Shown piece by piece: positions 24,675-33,381 of a DNA stretch of 64,000 bases. Position 1 is the first letter of the stretch. The number at the start of each line of letters is the position of its first letter. Source of the DNA: Blastococcus tunisiensis. GTDB taxonomy: Bacteria > Actinomycetota > Actinomycetes > Mycobacteriales > Geodermatophilaceae. The notes under the pieces are model-generated. The model was given only the letters and a program-made list of their open reading frames with translations, did not search any database and was not told where the DNA came from. Made by a program: the position numbers and the translations under genes. Location: positions 156,944-220,943 of the forward strand of contig NZ_FOND01000007.1 of the NCBI RefSeq assembly GCF_900112815.1. The letters are read 5' to 3'.

Positions 24675-25071
24675 CCCATTCCCGTAGTCGGGGGGGCGGT
24701 GGCCAAGTCTGGTTCCCGACCGTGGTAGGGGAGAACGGGTGAGGAGTGTGTAAAGGCAGCGGTGAAAACCTGCTCCCGGTTGACGGGCCTTAACGAGAAC
24801 CTTTACCGGGCGGGGGCTTCTGGGACAGCACGTCATGCCAGAGGATCCGGCGCCATGGCGCCGCCATGGGCCCGCCCGCTGGGTTCGCTTACCGGTGGCC
24901 TACAGGGCGCTGTGCCGGTCGTCGTTCGCTCAGCGGAACACCTCGGCGGCTTTGAGCGGGCGGCCGACGGCGAACACCCGCACCAGCCATCCGGCCGATA
25001 CCGGACCGTATCCGGGGGGTGTGAAGTAGGCCATACCAGCAGGGCCGTGCCTTGGCCCATCCTCTCGATCT
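24675..25071. other. Non-coding region, possible cis-acting site
   Basis: This is about 400 bases without a supported gene, between the transfer block and the small cargo genes. It contains a locally A/T-richer segment (about 24740-24810) with imperfect inverted elements, for example cccggt at 24775 and accggg at 24805. An origin of transfer or a promoter could be here, but nothing proves it. Confidence 0.3.
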
Positions 25072-25272
25072 GTGGAGACTCAGGCCCCTTTGAACAGGGC
25101 CGAGATGGAACGGGACAAGGTCGGCTGGTGCAGCTGCGGTCGCAGCGGCCGTCAGCACCACACCCGGATCAGTTCCCTCGGTGAAGAGCCCGAGCGGTAC
25201 GTCCGCAGCCGCTTCGTGTGCTTCGCGGCCGCGCCCCTCAGGCACGAGCGGGTGGAGTATGCCCGTGGATGA
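25072..25272 (+). CDS. Small protein with CxC motif
   Basis: A GTG-started 66-residue frame with good third-position G/C use encodes a basic protein with DKVGWCSCGRSGRQHH and a second Cys downstream. It overlaps the next gene by 14 bases. No strong ribosome site is seen and the family is unknown. The alternative frame starting at 25181 would merge with the next gene. Confidence 0.35.
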   Translation: METQAPLNRAEMERDKVGWCSCGRSGRQHHTRISSLGEEPERYVRSRFVCFAAAPLRHERVEYARG

Positions 25273-25453
25273 GACGCAGCAGATCGACAACCGCGTGTAT
25301 ACCGCCTGGCAGAGGACGACCTACGTGCCGCCGCTCTGTCCCGCCTGCGGCACGGCATTGATTCCGCAGTGGCTCGACGTCGAGGCCGCCGGCCCCAATC
25401 GCATGTTTCGTCTCACCTACGCCTTTTGCTGTAACAGCTGCGAGGACCGGTGA
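25259..25453 (+). CDS. Small zinc-ribbon-like protein
   Basis: The 64-residue protein contains LCPACGTALIPQW and, near the end, FCCNSCEDR: two CxxC pairs about 40 residues apart, the pattern of a zinc ribbon. A gggtggagt stretch lies just before the ATG. It probably binds zinc and possibly nucleic acid. It belongs to a run of three small overlapping or adjacent genes at 25.1-25.9 kb. Confidence 0.55.
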   Translation: MPVDETQQIDNRVYTAWQRTTYVPPLCPACGTALIPQWLDVEAAGPNRMFRLTYAFCCNSCEDR

Positions 25454-25459
25454 GAGAGC

Positions 25460-25951
25460 GTGATTCCGAGTTGCTATCCGACGGCAGCGTACCTACCGCG
25501 TCCCGGCGCAACTTTCCAGGCGCCGCGGCTTCCCCCGGGCACCGACCGAGGGGAAGGAGAGCCCGTTTCCGCCCAGAACCGCCTCACCACCGAGCAGCTG
25601 GCCGCCCTCACCCCGGGCGACTCCGTGACGATCGAGTCGGGTCTGGAGTACAACCGTCGCCGCTACGTCACCGGCACTGTCGCTCGGATCACCGAACGGC
25701 ACGTCGTCGTCCGCATCGGTACCTACGTCGAGTGCTACCGGCTCCGCGACGGCATCCGGCACGGTGGCGCTGGCCGCGCCGAACTCGTCCCCCTTGGCCA
25801 GCGCCTGGACAACGACGACGAGCGCTGGGCGCGCAGGATTGACCATGCGTACCGCGAGCGGTCCCGGCACTGCGGCGACATGCACCGCCTGCAGGCGCTG
25901 CACGCGGCGATCGGCGAGGTCCTCGAGGAGTCCACCGCCGGCGTCCGCTGA
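25460..25951 (+). CDS. Hypothetical protein with SH3-like beta domain; start uncertain
   Basis: The conserved-looking part starts SAQNRLTTEQLAAL, then LTPGDSVTIESG and RRRYVTGTVARITERHVVVR, a small beta-barrel of SH3/KOW type, and ends in a helical region. A strong ribosome-like ggggaaggagag at about 25551-25562 precedes gtttcc, where a GTG would be expected; GTT is not a normal start. The nearest in-frame start is GTG 25460, which adds 35 low-complexity residues. Either the start was lost by mutation or the long form is used. Confidence 0.5.
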   Translation: MIPSCYPTAAYLPRPGATFQAPRLPPGTDRGEGEPVSAQNRLTTEQLAALTPGDSVTIESGLEYNRRRYVTGTVARITERHVVVRIGTYVECYRLRDGIRHGGAGRAELVPLGQRLDNDDERWARRIDHAYRERSRHCGDMHRLQALHAAIGEVLEESTAGVR

Positions 25952-26160
25952 GCCCTGGATTATGCCGACACGGGCACCGGTGCGGCCCAAGAGGTCATCG
26001 TCCGGAGCTGCCGCATCAACCCGCAGGGAATCCCCTGCGGGACGCCGGCGCGACAGTCGCGGCGCAGGCGGACCTCGCCGCAGCGGGTCAGATATCAGCG
26101 GCACGGCCAGGTGAATTTCCTGGTAGCCCGCATGTGGACCAGCGTGGACCCAGCGAGTAC

Positions 26161-26334
26161 CTACCGCAGGGCGTAAGCGCCGCCTGGGACGACCCGCTCA
26201 TCCCTCCGAGATGGTCGCAGCCAAGATCCAAGTTCGGACCGTTGGTCGGCCAGATTAATCGCTCGGCCGATCAACAGGGCGACGACGAACGATAACGGAA
26301 GCCATGCGGCGAACAGGAGCATCGGGACGGGCAT
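26161..26334 (-). CDS. Small single-pass membrane protein (57 aa)
   Basis: An ATG with a near-perfect ribosome site (aaaggagtaccgac) opens a 57-codon frame. The product is one membrane helix (MLLFAAWLPLSFVVALLIG) followed by a basic cytoplasmic tail. The quality of the ribosome site is the main reason to accept so short a gene. No family recognised and no close neighbour on the same strand. Confidence 0.5.
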   Translation of the reverse strand: MPVPMLLFAAWLPLSFVVALLIGRAINLADQRSELGSWLRPSRRDERVVPGGAYALR

Positions 26335-26632
26335 GTCGGTACTCCTTTCAGAGAGCCGATCACCGGTGACTACCCTGGCCAAGGATCTTGAAACCGCGGA
26401 TCTTGGTGCCGGTGCCTGGTCCCGTGAACGCGGCTTCGCGGGACATGAAAGTCGACCGTGGCCCTGCGGCCGGTCTACCACCGCATCGAGCCCCGGATCA
26501 GCGCCCACGTGCTGCTCTCCTGGCTGGCACTGCTGCTCATCCGGATCCCCTGCGAGACATCGTCGGATGCGTCCTTCGGGCCGCGCCAATCGCCGTAGCG
26601 GGTTCGCCGATCGAGACGTCGGAGAAGGCCAC

Positions 26633-27151
26633 CTACGCGTCCTCGGCATCGGGACTGACGTAGACCCAGAGGAGCAGCGACTTGTCGTCGAAGTGGAGCA
26701 CCAAGGACTCAACCTTGGACCAACCCTCGGACTCGTAGAGGGACATCGGTGACACCGCGTCCTGGGTGACGTCAAGAACAGCCCGCTGACCAGCAGACCG
26801 GGCGTGAGCCGTTGCATGTCGCAGGAGTCTTGCGCCAAGCCCCCGCCGCCGCGCAGACGGTGACACGAGGAGCCGCGCCAAGACAGCAAGTCGTTCTGCT
26901 GGAAGACCTGTCGCTCGCTGGGCGGCTTTGAGGGTCGGGTCCACGGCTGCGTCATGGAGGGCGACGTGACCGACCACCGCGCCATGCTCCTCTGCGACCC
27001 ATGCTTCGGCTTCGTACGGTGGCGTGAGAAAGCCGCGCAGGTCGTCGGGGAGGTAGCGGGGGTACCCGTCCGTACGGTGAACATCTAGGAGCAGCGCGAG
27101 GCACTCTTCCTGGTCCGCCTTCCGCTTCTGCCTCACCCGCACGGGGCGCAC
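26633..27151 (-). CDS. GNAT-family N-acetyltransferase
   Basis: The 172-residue protein has a GNAT layout. A central strand GAVVGHVALHD is followed by LLVSPSARRRGLGARLL, which matches the acetyl-CoA pyrophosphate-binding loop (R-x-x-G-x-G/A). It then runs AVLDV and a YESEGW carboxy motif. Substrate unknown. The gene is monocistronic within the cargo region. The start could be ATG/GTG 27151. Confidence 0.85.
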   Translation of the reverse strand: MRPVRVRQKRKADQEECLALLLDVHRTDGYPRYLPDDLRGFLTPPYEAEAWVAEEHGAVVGHVALHDAAVDPTLKAAQRATGLPAERLAVLARLLVSPSARRRGLGARLLRHATAHARSAGQRAVLDVTQDAVSPMSLYESEGWSKVESLVLHFDDKSLLLWVYVSPDAEDA

Positions 27152-27220
27152 GCTAGTGGCAGGGCTTCACACCGAGGCGGTCCGGTAGGCGTTCCTCTAG
27201 CGGTCGCGCCGGAGTTCGGC

Positions 27221-27735
27221 TTATGAACGCCTGCGGACGATGAGCACTTCGCTGCCGATGGGCCGGAATCCGGCGGCGATGAACACGCGAAATGAGCGGG
27301 CATAGCCGGGTGACACGGCAGCGAAGACCGGCTCGCCCACAGGTACCGGCCGGAACGCTGCTTGAACCAGGGCGTGGCCGTAGCCGGCGGCGAGGTGGAA
27401 CGCCTCCACCGAAAGCTCGGGCCGTCCTGCCCAGCCCTTTTGCGAGCGTGACCAGCCCGTGCTCATCGCCGTGGACTCGCACGTGCTGGCGCCAGCTCGC
27501 TGCGTGCAGCACCCGTGGGTGGTCCTCCAGGTCCGCGCGCATGGGCAGCTGACCCCCGCCATTTCCGTGGCAACGAGCGTGGCGTCGACACCTTCGATAG
27601 TGCCGTGGGCGTCGGTCAGTTGCCGTAGAACCGCGGGGTTGCAGCGCGGCACCGACGCCGTCGAGAGCAAGGCCCGCGAGATCGCCTGGCAGAAGGCGAT
27701 GTCGCCAGGACGGCGTGCCCGGTGAAGCGTCGGGC
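27221..27735 (-). pseudogene. Acetyltransferase-like gene with two compensating frameshifts
   Basis: On the minus strand a GNAT-like carboxy half (LAAGYGHALVQAAFRPVPVG, then FIAAGFRPIGSEVLIVRRR) is in one frame. Between about 27430 and 27557 the protein-like reading (GGGQLPMRADLEDHPRVL, HVRVHGDEHGLVTLAKGLG) is in another frame. Before that (DIAFCQAISRALLS to GVDATLVATE) it returns to the first frame. The switches fall at a G-run near 27557 and near 27430. Either the gene is broken twice, or the assembly has small indels at these points. Natural function would be a GNAT acetyltransferase. Confidence 0.6.
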
Positions 27736-27752
27736 AACCGCGCCTGGCCGTC

Positions 27753-27797
27753 GTCGCCCTCGCCGCCGTCGCCCTCGCCGCCGTCGCCCTCGCCGCC
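27753..27797. repeat. Three exact copies of a 15-bp tandem repeat
   Basis: The unit gtcgccctcgccgcc occurs three times head to tail. It lies between the broken acetyltransferase gene and the small gene before the Rad50-like ATPase. Length is a multiple of three in any frame; it is probably a replication-slippage product. Confidence 0.85.
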
Positions 27798-27945
27798 GGG
27801 ATGCCGATCGCGGCCCGTTTACGAGATTTTCGTCGCCTGTACGTGGGATGCGAGACACTTCCCTCGTGAAACCGCTGCTGCTCATCGCCCTGAGCGTCGA
27901 TCGCATGTCGCCACCCGTGTCGGGCAGCGCCCGCGGGCGCCGCGG

Positions 27946-28140
27946 GTGAGCGCGCTCGTGCCGAACCTCGAGGAGTTGACCGCCGCACTCGACGACGGCT
28001 CCGACGGCGCGCGCCTCGCTGCCGCCTTCGACGTCGCCGATCTGGCGGCGGCCAGATCGGCGCTGCGCGCAGCCGTCGCCGGCTGGCAGCAGCCCGACGC
28101 CGCCAACGCAACGAGCTCCAGCGGCCCGACTGCGCGGTGA
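27946..28140 (+). CDS. Small partner protein (64 aa) coupled to a Rad50-like ATPase
   Basis: A GTG-started frame encodes a 64-residue helical acidic protein (LEELTAALDDG, ADLAAARSALRAAVAGW). Its stop overlaps the ATPase start as GTGA, so production is coupled. Small proteins of this kind accompany SMC/Rad50-like ATPases in several defence systems, for example Lamassu-like and ABC-three-component loci. Here only the coupling is direct evidence. Confidence 0.6.
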   Translation: MSALVPNLEELTAALDDGSDGARLAAAFDVADLAAARSALRAAVAGWQQPDAANATSSSGPTAR

Positions 28141-30731
28141 AGGCTACCTACCTGGAGATCCGCGGTTTCCGCTCCTACGGGACGGCAGCTCAGCGGCTGG
28201 ATTTGAGCGCCCCCTTGGCCGTCGTTCACGCTGACAACAGCCAAGGCAAGACGAGTCTGGCTGAGGCCGTGGAGTTCCTGTTCACCGGTGCGACGACGCG
28301 TCGGCTGCTCCTCGGCGGCAGCCCCAGCGAGTTTCAAGACGCCCTGCGGAACGCCCACCTGGCAGCGACGAGTCCCGTGTACGTCGAACTCGGTCTCGAT
28401 GACGGGACAGGACCGGTGCGGGTGCTCCGGCGCGAGCTCACGTGCGACTACCGGGGCGCCACCGACTGCACCAGCACGCTGACCGTCGACGGCACCCACA
28501 TCCGCAGCGTGACCGAGGCCGGTCTGCCCTTGTCCGATCCACCACTGGCCGCGCCTGTTCTGCTTGAGCACACGTTGCGCTATGCGGTGTCAGCCAAGCC
28601 CGGCGATCGCAGCGATTACTTCAAGGCAGTCCTCGAGGTCGCTGACCTCGACGTCGTCCGCTCGGAGATCAATGGGCTGATTAGCGAACGCGAGGCGATG
28701 CCACGCGACCGACTGCTCCTGCTCCTCAGAGACGCCGCAGCAGTGACGACCTTCGCTACCGCCGTGGACCCGTTGCGCCGAAGCAGCGACCCGACGGTCG
28801 TCGACGCCGCTCTCCGCAGGGCTTGCCACGCCGCCGCCCCGCCGCCCATTCCGGCCGATGCCGACGAGCCCCTGCCCGAGGCGGCTACCAGACTGCGCCA
28901 GGCATTGCACAGGCGCCAAGAGCTGATGCTGCCCATCCAGGACATCGCAAGCCCGGCACCGCCCGACCCTGTCGGTGTCGGTGCCGGTGCCGGTGCCGGT
29001 GCCGGAGGCGTTGACGACGACGGCGCTCGCAACGAGCCCGCCGACCAGCTGCTGGCAGCCGTTCGCCAGTACGAAGACCGACTGCTGGCTGTCGACACCG
29101 CCGTTGCCCAGGTGCTCCCGCTGCTGCAGGCGGCGCTGCAGATCCAACGGGTGATCGGCATCGACGAGCAGCACCCGGCCGAGTGCCCGCTGTGCCTGAC
29201 CCCCGACGCGCTGACCGCCGCCCGCGTCGCGTCTATCCGGGCGCAGGTCGCCGACCAGCAGCAGCTGTCCGCCGCCGGCGCACGCATGCAGGAACAGCTG
29301 CGCGGCCTGGTCGCCCAGGCGCAGGCCGTTGCAGGCAGCGTCGCCCGAGCCGTCCCGGCGGCGGCCCGCTGGCCAGCAGAGGCACGCACGGCTCGCGCCG
29401 CCGCCTCCGTCCGGCTCGGCGCCGTCGACGGTCAGCTCCAGTCGGTGCTGGTCGGCGTCGACGAACTCGCCGAACTCGCCGGCAAGGCGCGTCACGCCGA
29501 GCATCGCGGCCAACAGGCCTTGTCAGCGCTGGTGTCTGAGGCTGGGCGTCTGCACGCGCTACCAGCCGAGCACCTCGACGTCGCCGCCACCGAGCTGCGA
29601 GAGCTCACCACTGTCAGCGCGTCGGCGCGGCTGCTGCACACCGAGAACGCGTCGCGTGCCGAGACCCTCGTGGCCGTCGTCCGTCCGCAGCTCGAAGCCG
29701 GCAGCGACACCGCCGCATGGGCCTCCGTCGCCGAGCTCGCCGACCACCCCGCCGAGGTCGCAGCGGCGCTCCGGGAGCACACTCAGCGAACAGCGGCGAC
29801 CGCCCGGTTGAAGCAGGCGGCCAAGCAGATCGACGCTGCCGTCCAAGCTGTCCTGGATCAGCGCCTGATGCGGATGGGTGACGAAGTGAGTCGATGGTGG
29901 GCACTGCTGCGCCCCGATGAGCTCACCGCCTTCGAGGCCATCGTTCGGCGCGGCACCGGACGCAAGTACCTCGACGTCACCGCCGCCCTGGCGCCACAGG
30001 CCGCCGTCGCCGGCGTGGTCCGGAACGCGCTCGCTGTCCTGAGCAACAGCCAGCTCAACGCGCTGGGGCTGTCCGCCTTCCTTGCCCGCTGCCAACTGCT
30101 CTCAACGCCGCTGATCGTCCTGGACGACCCGGTGCCGGGCAGCGACCGAGAGCACCGCAGCACCTTCGCCAGCGACGTCGTGGAGGCACTGCTCGACGGC
30201 GGGCAGCAGGTCCTCGTCGCCACACACGACAGTGAACTCGCTCGACACCTGCACACCAGCCACCAGCACCTCGGCGTAGACGAGTTCAAGGCGTCGCTGG
30301 TCGACCCCCGCATCGGCACACAGGTGCTGCGCACCGGCGACGACTTCGAGCGTCTGATGCTCGACGCCAAGAGCCAGATGTACTCCCCACTGGAGGCGAA
30401 CCGCCGGGCCGCGGGCAATAGCCTGCGGATCGCGGCTGAGCGCTTGGCCAAGCACGTCACGGTCGCTGGTCGCCGCCGCGACGGCGACGGCACTGCTGCC
30501 GTCGCCGACTACGACAACAAGAACCTCAAGGACCTACGGACCCTGGCGAGCCAGTACGCCGTCAGGCCCAATGAACCCGGGCAGTGGCAGATGCTTGCCC
30601 GCACGCTCAACGACGCCGACCACGACACCCTTGACCCGCCCCTGCCTGCGGAGCTCAAGCAGTGCCATGCGGCACTGGCCGACCTGAAGCGCAAGCACCT
30701 GCAGAACGACGCTCTGCTTATGCGACCCTGA
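28137..30731 (+). CDS. Rad50/SMC-like ATPase with zinc hook
   Basis: The 864-residue protein has Walker A HADNSQGKTSLAE (Lys38), helical arms and a central CPLC zinc-hook motif (Cys350, Cys353). An ABC signature LSNSQLNALGL follows near residue 635, Walker B LIVLDDPVPGSD near 658 and an H-loop VATHDSE near 694. A 150-residue carboxy domain ends the chain. The architecture matches SbcC/Rad50 and its plasmid-borne defence relatives, which dimerise on DNA ends. A Gly/Ala/Val repeat at residues ~279-291 reflects a hexanucleotide repeat in the gene. No nuclease gene is adjacent, so the effector, if any, is either the carboxy domain or absent. Confidence 0.85.
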   Translation: MKATYLEIRGFRSYGTAAQRLDLSAPLAVVHADNSQGKTSLAEAVEFLFTGATTRRLLLGGSPSEFQDALRNAHLAATSPVYVELGLDDGTGPVRVLRRELTCDYRGATDCTSTLTVDGTHIRSVTEAGLPLSDPPLAAPVLLEHTLRYAVSAKPGDRSDYFKAVLEVADLDVVRSEINGLISEREAMPRDRLLLLLRDAAAVTTFATAVDPLRRSSDPTVVDAALRRACHAAAPPPIPADADEPLPEAATRLRQALHRRQELMLPIQDIASPAPPDPVGVGAGAGAGAGGVDDDGARNEPADQLLAAVRQYEDRLLAVDTAVAQVLPLLQAALQIQRVIGIDEQHPAECPLCLTPDALTAARVASIRAQVADQQQLSAAGARMQEQLRGLVAQAQAVAGSVARAVPAAARWPAEARTARAAASVRLGAVDGQLQSVLVGVDELAELAGKARHAEHRGQQALSALVSEAGRLHALPAEHLDVAATELRELTTVSASARLLHTENASRAETLVAVVRPQLEAGSDTAAWASVAELADHPAEVAAALREHTQRTAATARLKQAAKQIDAAVQAVLDQRLMRMGDEVSRWWALLRPDELTAFEAIVRRGTGRKYLDVTAALAPQAAVAGVVRNALAVLSNSQLNALGLSAFLARCQLLSTPLIVLDDPVPGSDREHRSTFASDVVEALLDGGQQVLVATHDSELARHLHTSHQHLGVDEFKASLVDPRIGTQVLRTGDDFERLMLDAKSQMYSPLEANRRAAGNSLRIAAERLAKHVTVAGRRRDGDGTAAVADYDNKNLKDLRTLASQYAVRPNEPGQWQMLARTLNDADHDTLDPPLPAELKQCHAALADLKRKHLQNDALLMRP
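28971..29006 (+). repeat. Hexanucleotide repeat inside the Rad50-like gene
   Basis: Six copies of a 6-bp unit (gtcggt, then gccggt) encode a Val-Gly/Ala-Gly run in one coiled-coil arm. Copy number changes would keep the frame. Confidence 0.85.
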
Positions 30732-31083
30732 CGGCCGCCACTGCTGCAACGTCAGGGCGACCACGACTTTGCACTGATCGCTCACCAGCCGGCTTTGGAC
30801 TTCCCGGCCGAGGTCGAGCGGTCCCGTCTCGAAGGCGTGCGCCCGGTGCGCCCGGGCAGGAGCCGCCCCGCCCGCCGCCGTAGCCTTCGGCTCTCATAGC
30901 CGCGTTCGACGACGGCGCATGGCGGCGGCACCGAACAGCGCAGCCACTCCCAGCGCGGGTAACCCGATGAGGGTTCCCACGTGGCGACGGAATGTCGTAC
31001 CCGATGGCTACCGTCCGCGCCGCAGCACTTTCCTGCTGTGATCGCGTCATCCCCGCGCGGTCAACCGTCACCTCGGAGGACCG
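30732..31083. other. Gap between the ATPase and peroxidase genes
   Basis: No supported gene. On the minus strand at 30900-30980 a short hydrophobic frame reads LIGLPALGVAALFG followed by a basic RRRRTRL end. It resembles the tail of an anchored membrane protein, but lacks a start or ribosome site. It may be a gene remnant. The peroxidase ribosome site cggagga is at 31074-31080. Confidence 0.4.
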
Positions 31084-32574
31084 ATGACAGAGAGCCCGAC
31101 CGTTCAGCGCCCGCTCGATCACCACGGTGGGCCTCGTCTTCGTGGCCTCGGAGCACCTCCGGAGCCGCGGGCGGACAAGGGTCGCTTCCGCTGGCTGATC
31201 GACGGACTGAAGCCGCTGGAGCTCCCCGACGCCACCTTGACTGCTCTCGCCGCGACCATGGTGGACGAAAGTGGAGGGGGAGGCTGGTCGGGCCAGCCGA
31301 CCGCGGCGGACAACCCGGCCCTGCCGGCCGGCTACACCTATCTCGCCCAGTTCGTTGACCACGACATCACCTTCGATTCGACCAGCCGGCTGGACCGGGT
31401 GGATGACGCCGAGGCCGTCAGCAACTTCCGCACCCCGCGGTTCGACCTGGACAGCATCTACGGTGGCGGGCCGAAGGCGAGTCCGTACCTCTACAACAAC
31501 AACGACCAGGCCCTGCTGCTGATCGACGGAGCGCCGGCAGGCCCGCGCCTGGCCGGGTTGGACCTGCCTCGCAACAGTCAGGAACGGGCGCTCATCGGAG
31601 ATCCGCGCAACGACGTCCACGTCATCATCAGCCAGCTGCACCTGGCCTTCGTGGCCTTCCACAATGCCGTGGTCAGCCATGTCCGGAGCAACCCGGCACT
31701 CCGCTGGGGGGACGAGTCGGAGTTCCAGACCGCCTGTCGGCTGGTCCGCTGGCACTACCAGTGGATCGTCCTGCACGACCTGCTCCCCAGGATCGTCGGG
31801 CCAGAGACCGTCGAGGCGGTCCTGACGCGAACCGGCAAGCGCTACAAGGCCGGGCTCAAGCTGTACAACCTGCGCTTCAAGGCCCCCTACATCCCGATCG
31901 AATTCTCGGCCGCCGCCTACCGCTTCGGGCACTCCCTGGTGCGGGACTCCTACGTCCTCAACAGCAGCAATCCCAGCCCGCTGCCCCTGTTCTCCGCCGA
32001 CGCGGGCGGTACCGACCTCCGGGGCTTCCGTCGACTGCCGGAACCACTGCGCATCGAGTGGGAGCGCTTCTTCCCCGGCCTGGACGGAGCGCCTGTCTCG
32101 CCCGGGACGCCGGCCTCGGGCACGCTTCAGCCGTCGATGCGACTCGACGGCCGGCTGGCGCCGTCGCTGACCCATCCGCCCGTGGACGTCGACGAGCAGC
32201 GGCGATCGATCGCCCTGCTCAATCTGTTCCGCGGCCAGGCGCTCGGACTGCCCGGCGGTCAGGACTTCGCCAACGCCGTAGGCCGCAAGGTCGGCGAGTC
32301 GGTGCACGTGCTTACATCAGACGAGCTCGGACAGCCTGGTCCGGTGCCGCTGTGGTTCTACCTCCTGCGGGAAGCCGAGGTCTTGGGCGAAGGAGCGCGG
32401 CTGGGACCAGTGGGCGCACGCGTCGTCGCCGAGGTGCTCATCGGGCTGGCGATGGACGATCCATCGAGCCTGCTGCAGGACGACACCGGGTGGACGCCCG
32501 TCCTGCCGTCGGCCACGGCGGGCCAGTTCACGATCGCCGACCTCCTGCGCTTCGCCGGAGCCGGCCCCGCCTGA
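31084..32574 (+). CDS. Animal-haem-peroxidase-family enzyme
   Basis: The 496-residue protein belongs to the peroxidase-cyclooxygenase superfamily. It has the distal-histidine motif LAQFVDHDITFD, a GDPRNDVHVIISQLHLAF-type segment and the proximal-histidine motif AYRFGHSLVR. No signal peptide or membrane anchor is visible. Bacterial members oxidise halides, phenols or fatty acids with peroxide; the substrate here is unknown. A perfect hairpin terminator follows 2 bases after the stop. It lies on the element side of the tRNA. Confidence 0.88.
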   Translation: MTESPTVQRPLDHHGGPRLRGLGAPPEPRADKGRFRWLIDGLKPLELPDATLTALAATMVDESGGGGWSGQPTAADNPALPAGYTYLAQFVDHDITFDSTSRLDRVDDAEAVSNFRTPRFDLDSIYGGGPKASPYLYNNNDQALLLIDGAPAGPRLAGLDLPRNSQERALIGDPRNDVHVIISQLHLAFVAFHNAVVSHVRSNPALRWGDESEFQTACRLVRWHYQWIVLHDLLPRIVGPETVEAVLTRTGKRYKAGLKLYNLRFKAPYIPIEFSAAAYRFGHSLVRDSYVLNSSNPSPLPLFSADAGGTDLRGFRRLPEPLRIEWERFFPGLDGAPVSPGTPASGTLQPSMRLDGRLAPSLTHPPVDVDEQRRSIALLNLFRGQALGLPGGQDFANAVGRKVGESVHVLTSDELGQPGPVPLWFYLLREAEVLGEGARLGPVGARVVAEVLIGLAMDDPSSLLQDDTGWTPVLPSATAGQFTIADLLRFAGAGPA

Positions 32575-32576
32575 CC

Positions 32577-32611
32577 GGTGCTCGGCCGGGCGGCCCGCCC
32601 GGCCGAGCACC
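32577..32611 (+). terminator. Perfect hairpin terminator after the peroxidase gene
   Basis: The arms ggtgctcggccgggcgg and ccgcccggccgagcacc (17 bases each) pair perfectly around a single C. No T-run follows, as is common in high-GC actinobacteria. Confidence 0.8.
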
Positions 32612-32792
32612 CCGGAGACTCAGAGGGCGTCCGACGAGGATGGAGTTGCGGCGCGTCGTCGGGGAGGCCGGCCAGGCATGGCCGCGGTTCGTGTGGCTGC
32701 CGTGCTCGGCCCGGAGCATCCTCATCGAACGGTGAGAGGTGGTGATCGGTCTGGGGTCACTGTTCCCCGACCGGGACCCCTGTACCGCGGAC

Positions 32793-32903
32793 ATGAGTAC
32801 GCACGTCACGGTGGTGGAGCTGCCGCAGGGGGTCACGCCGACCAAGCGGCTGGTGGCCCGCTTCGGGAACCACGAGGTGACCATCGTGGCCGTGAGTCGC
32901 TGA
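32793..32903 (+). CDS. Candidate microprotein (36 aa)
   Basis: An ATG frame encodes a 36-residue protein with two strand-like stretches (THVTVVELPQGV and NHEVTIVAVSR). Nearly every third base is G or C, as in real genes here. No strong ribosome site precedes the ATG; an in-frame GTG at 32739 or 32742 would give a longer form. Weak evidence. Confidence 0.3.
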   Translation: MSTHVTVVELPQGVTPTKRLVARFGNHEVTIVAVSR

Positions 32904-33124
32904 CCCGTCCCGCGGGGAGCCGGTCGCAGGCGCCTCCGCACTGACCGGCGGTCTCACTGGCGGGAGGCAGGGCGGTGAAGCCCGGTAGCGGTAGGTGTGG
33001 GTGCTCTCCGTGGGGTCGACTCGATGTCGACCGACGTAAAGTATGGGTTTTCTATGGGCTCGGCGCCCCGGCGTGCCGTGGCGGCGATGCCAATGGGCCT
33101 CTGACCAGGGAAGACATAGCCTTA

Positions 33125-33200
<76 letters not shown>

Positions 33201-33381
33201 GTGTCGCCGGAACCTGCGGGGCGACGAGGGAGAACGATACCAGCGCCGTGGCACACGACGGCCGGGCACCCGGCGTGATGCTCGACTCGGTCGTACCCGT
33301 CGTCCGGACGTGGACACTGGGAGCAGGTCCGTGGTCCGGCCATCGCCGGACGTCAGGGTTCCAGAGGAGAGGACGGCGAGG

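Noticed and set aside
27753..27797. CRISPR-like array
   Set aside because: Fifteen-base units are directly adjacent without spacers; a slippage-type tandem repeat.
28971..29006. Possible CRISPR or regulatory repeat
   Set aside because: Six-base units inside a coding region, with no spacers; it is a simple hexanucleotide repeat.
30900..30990. Small membrane protein gene on the minus strand
   Set aside because: The hydrophobic stretch and basic end look protein-like, but there is an upstream stop and no start codon with a ribosome site.
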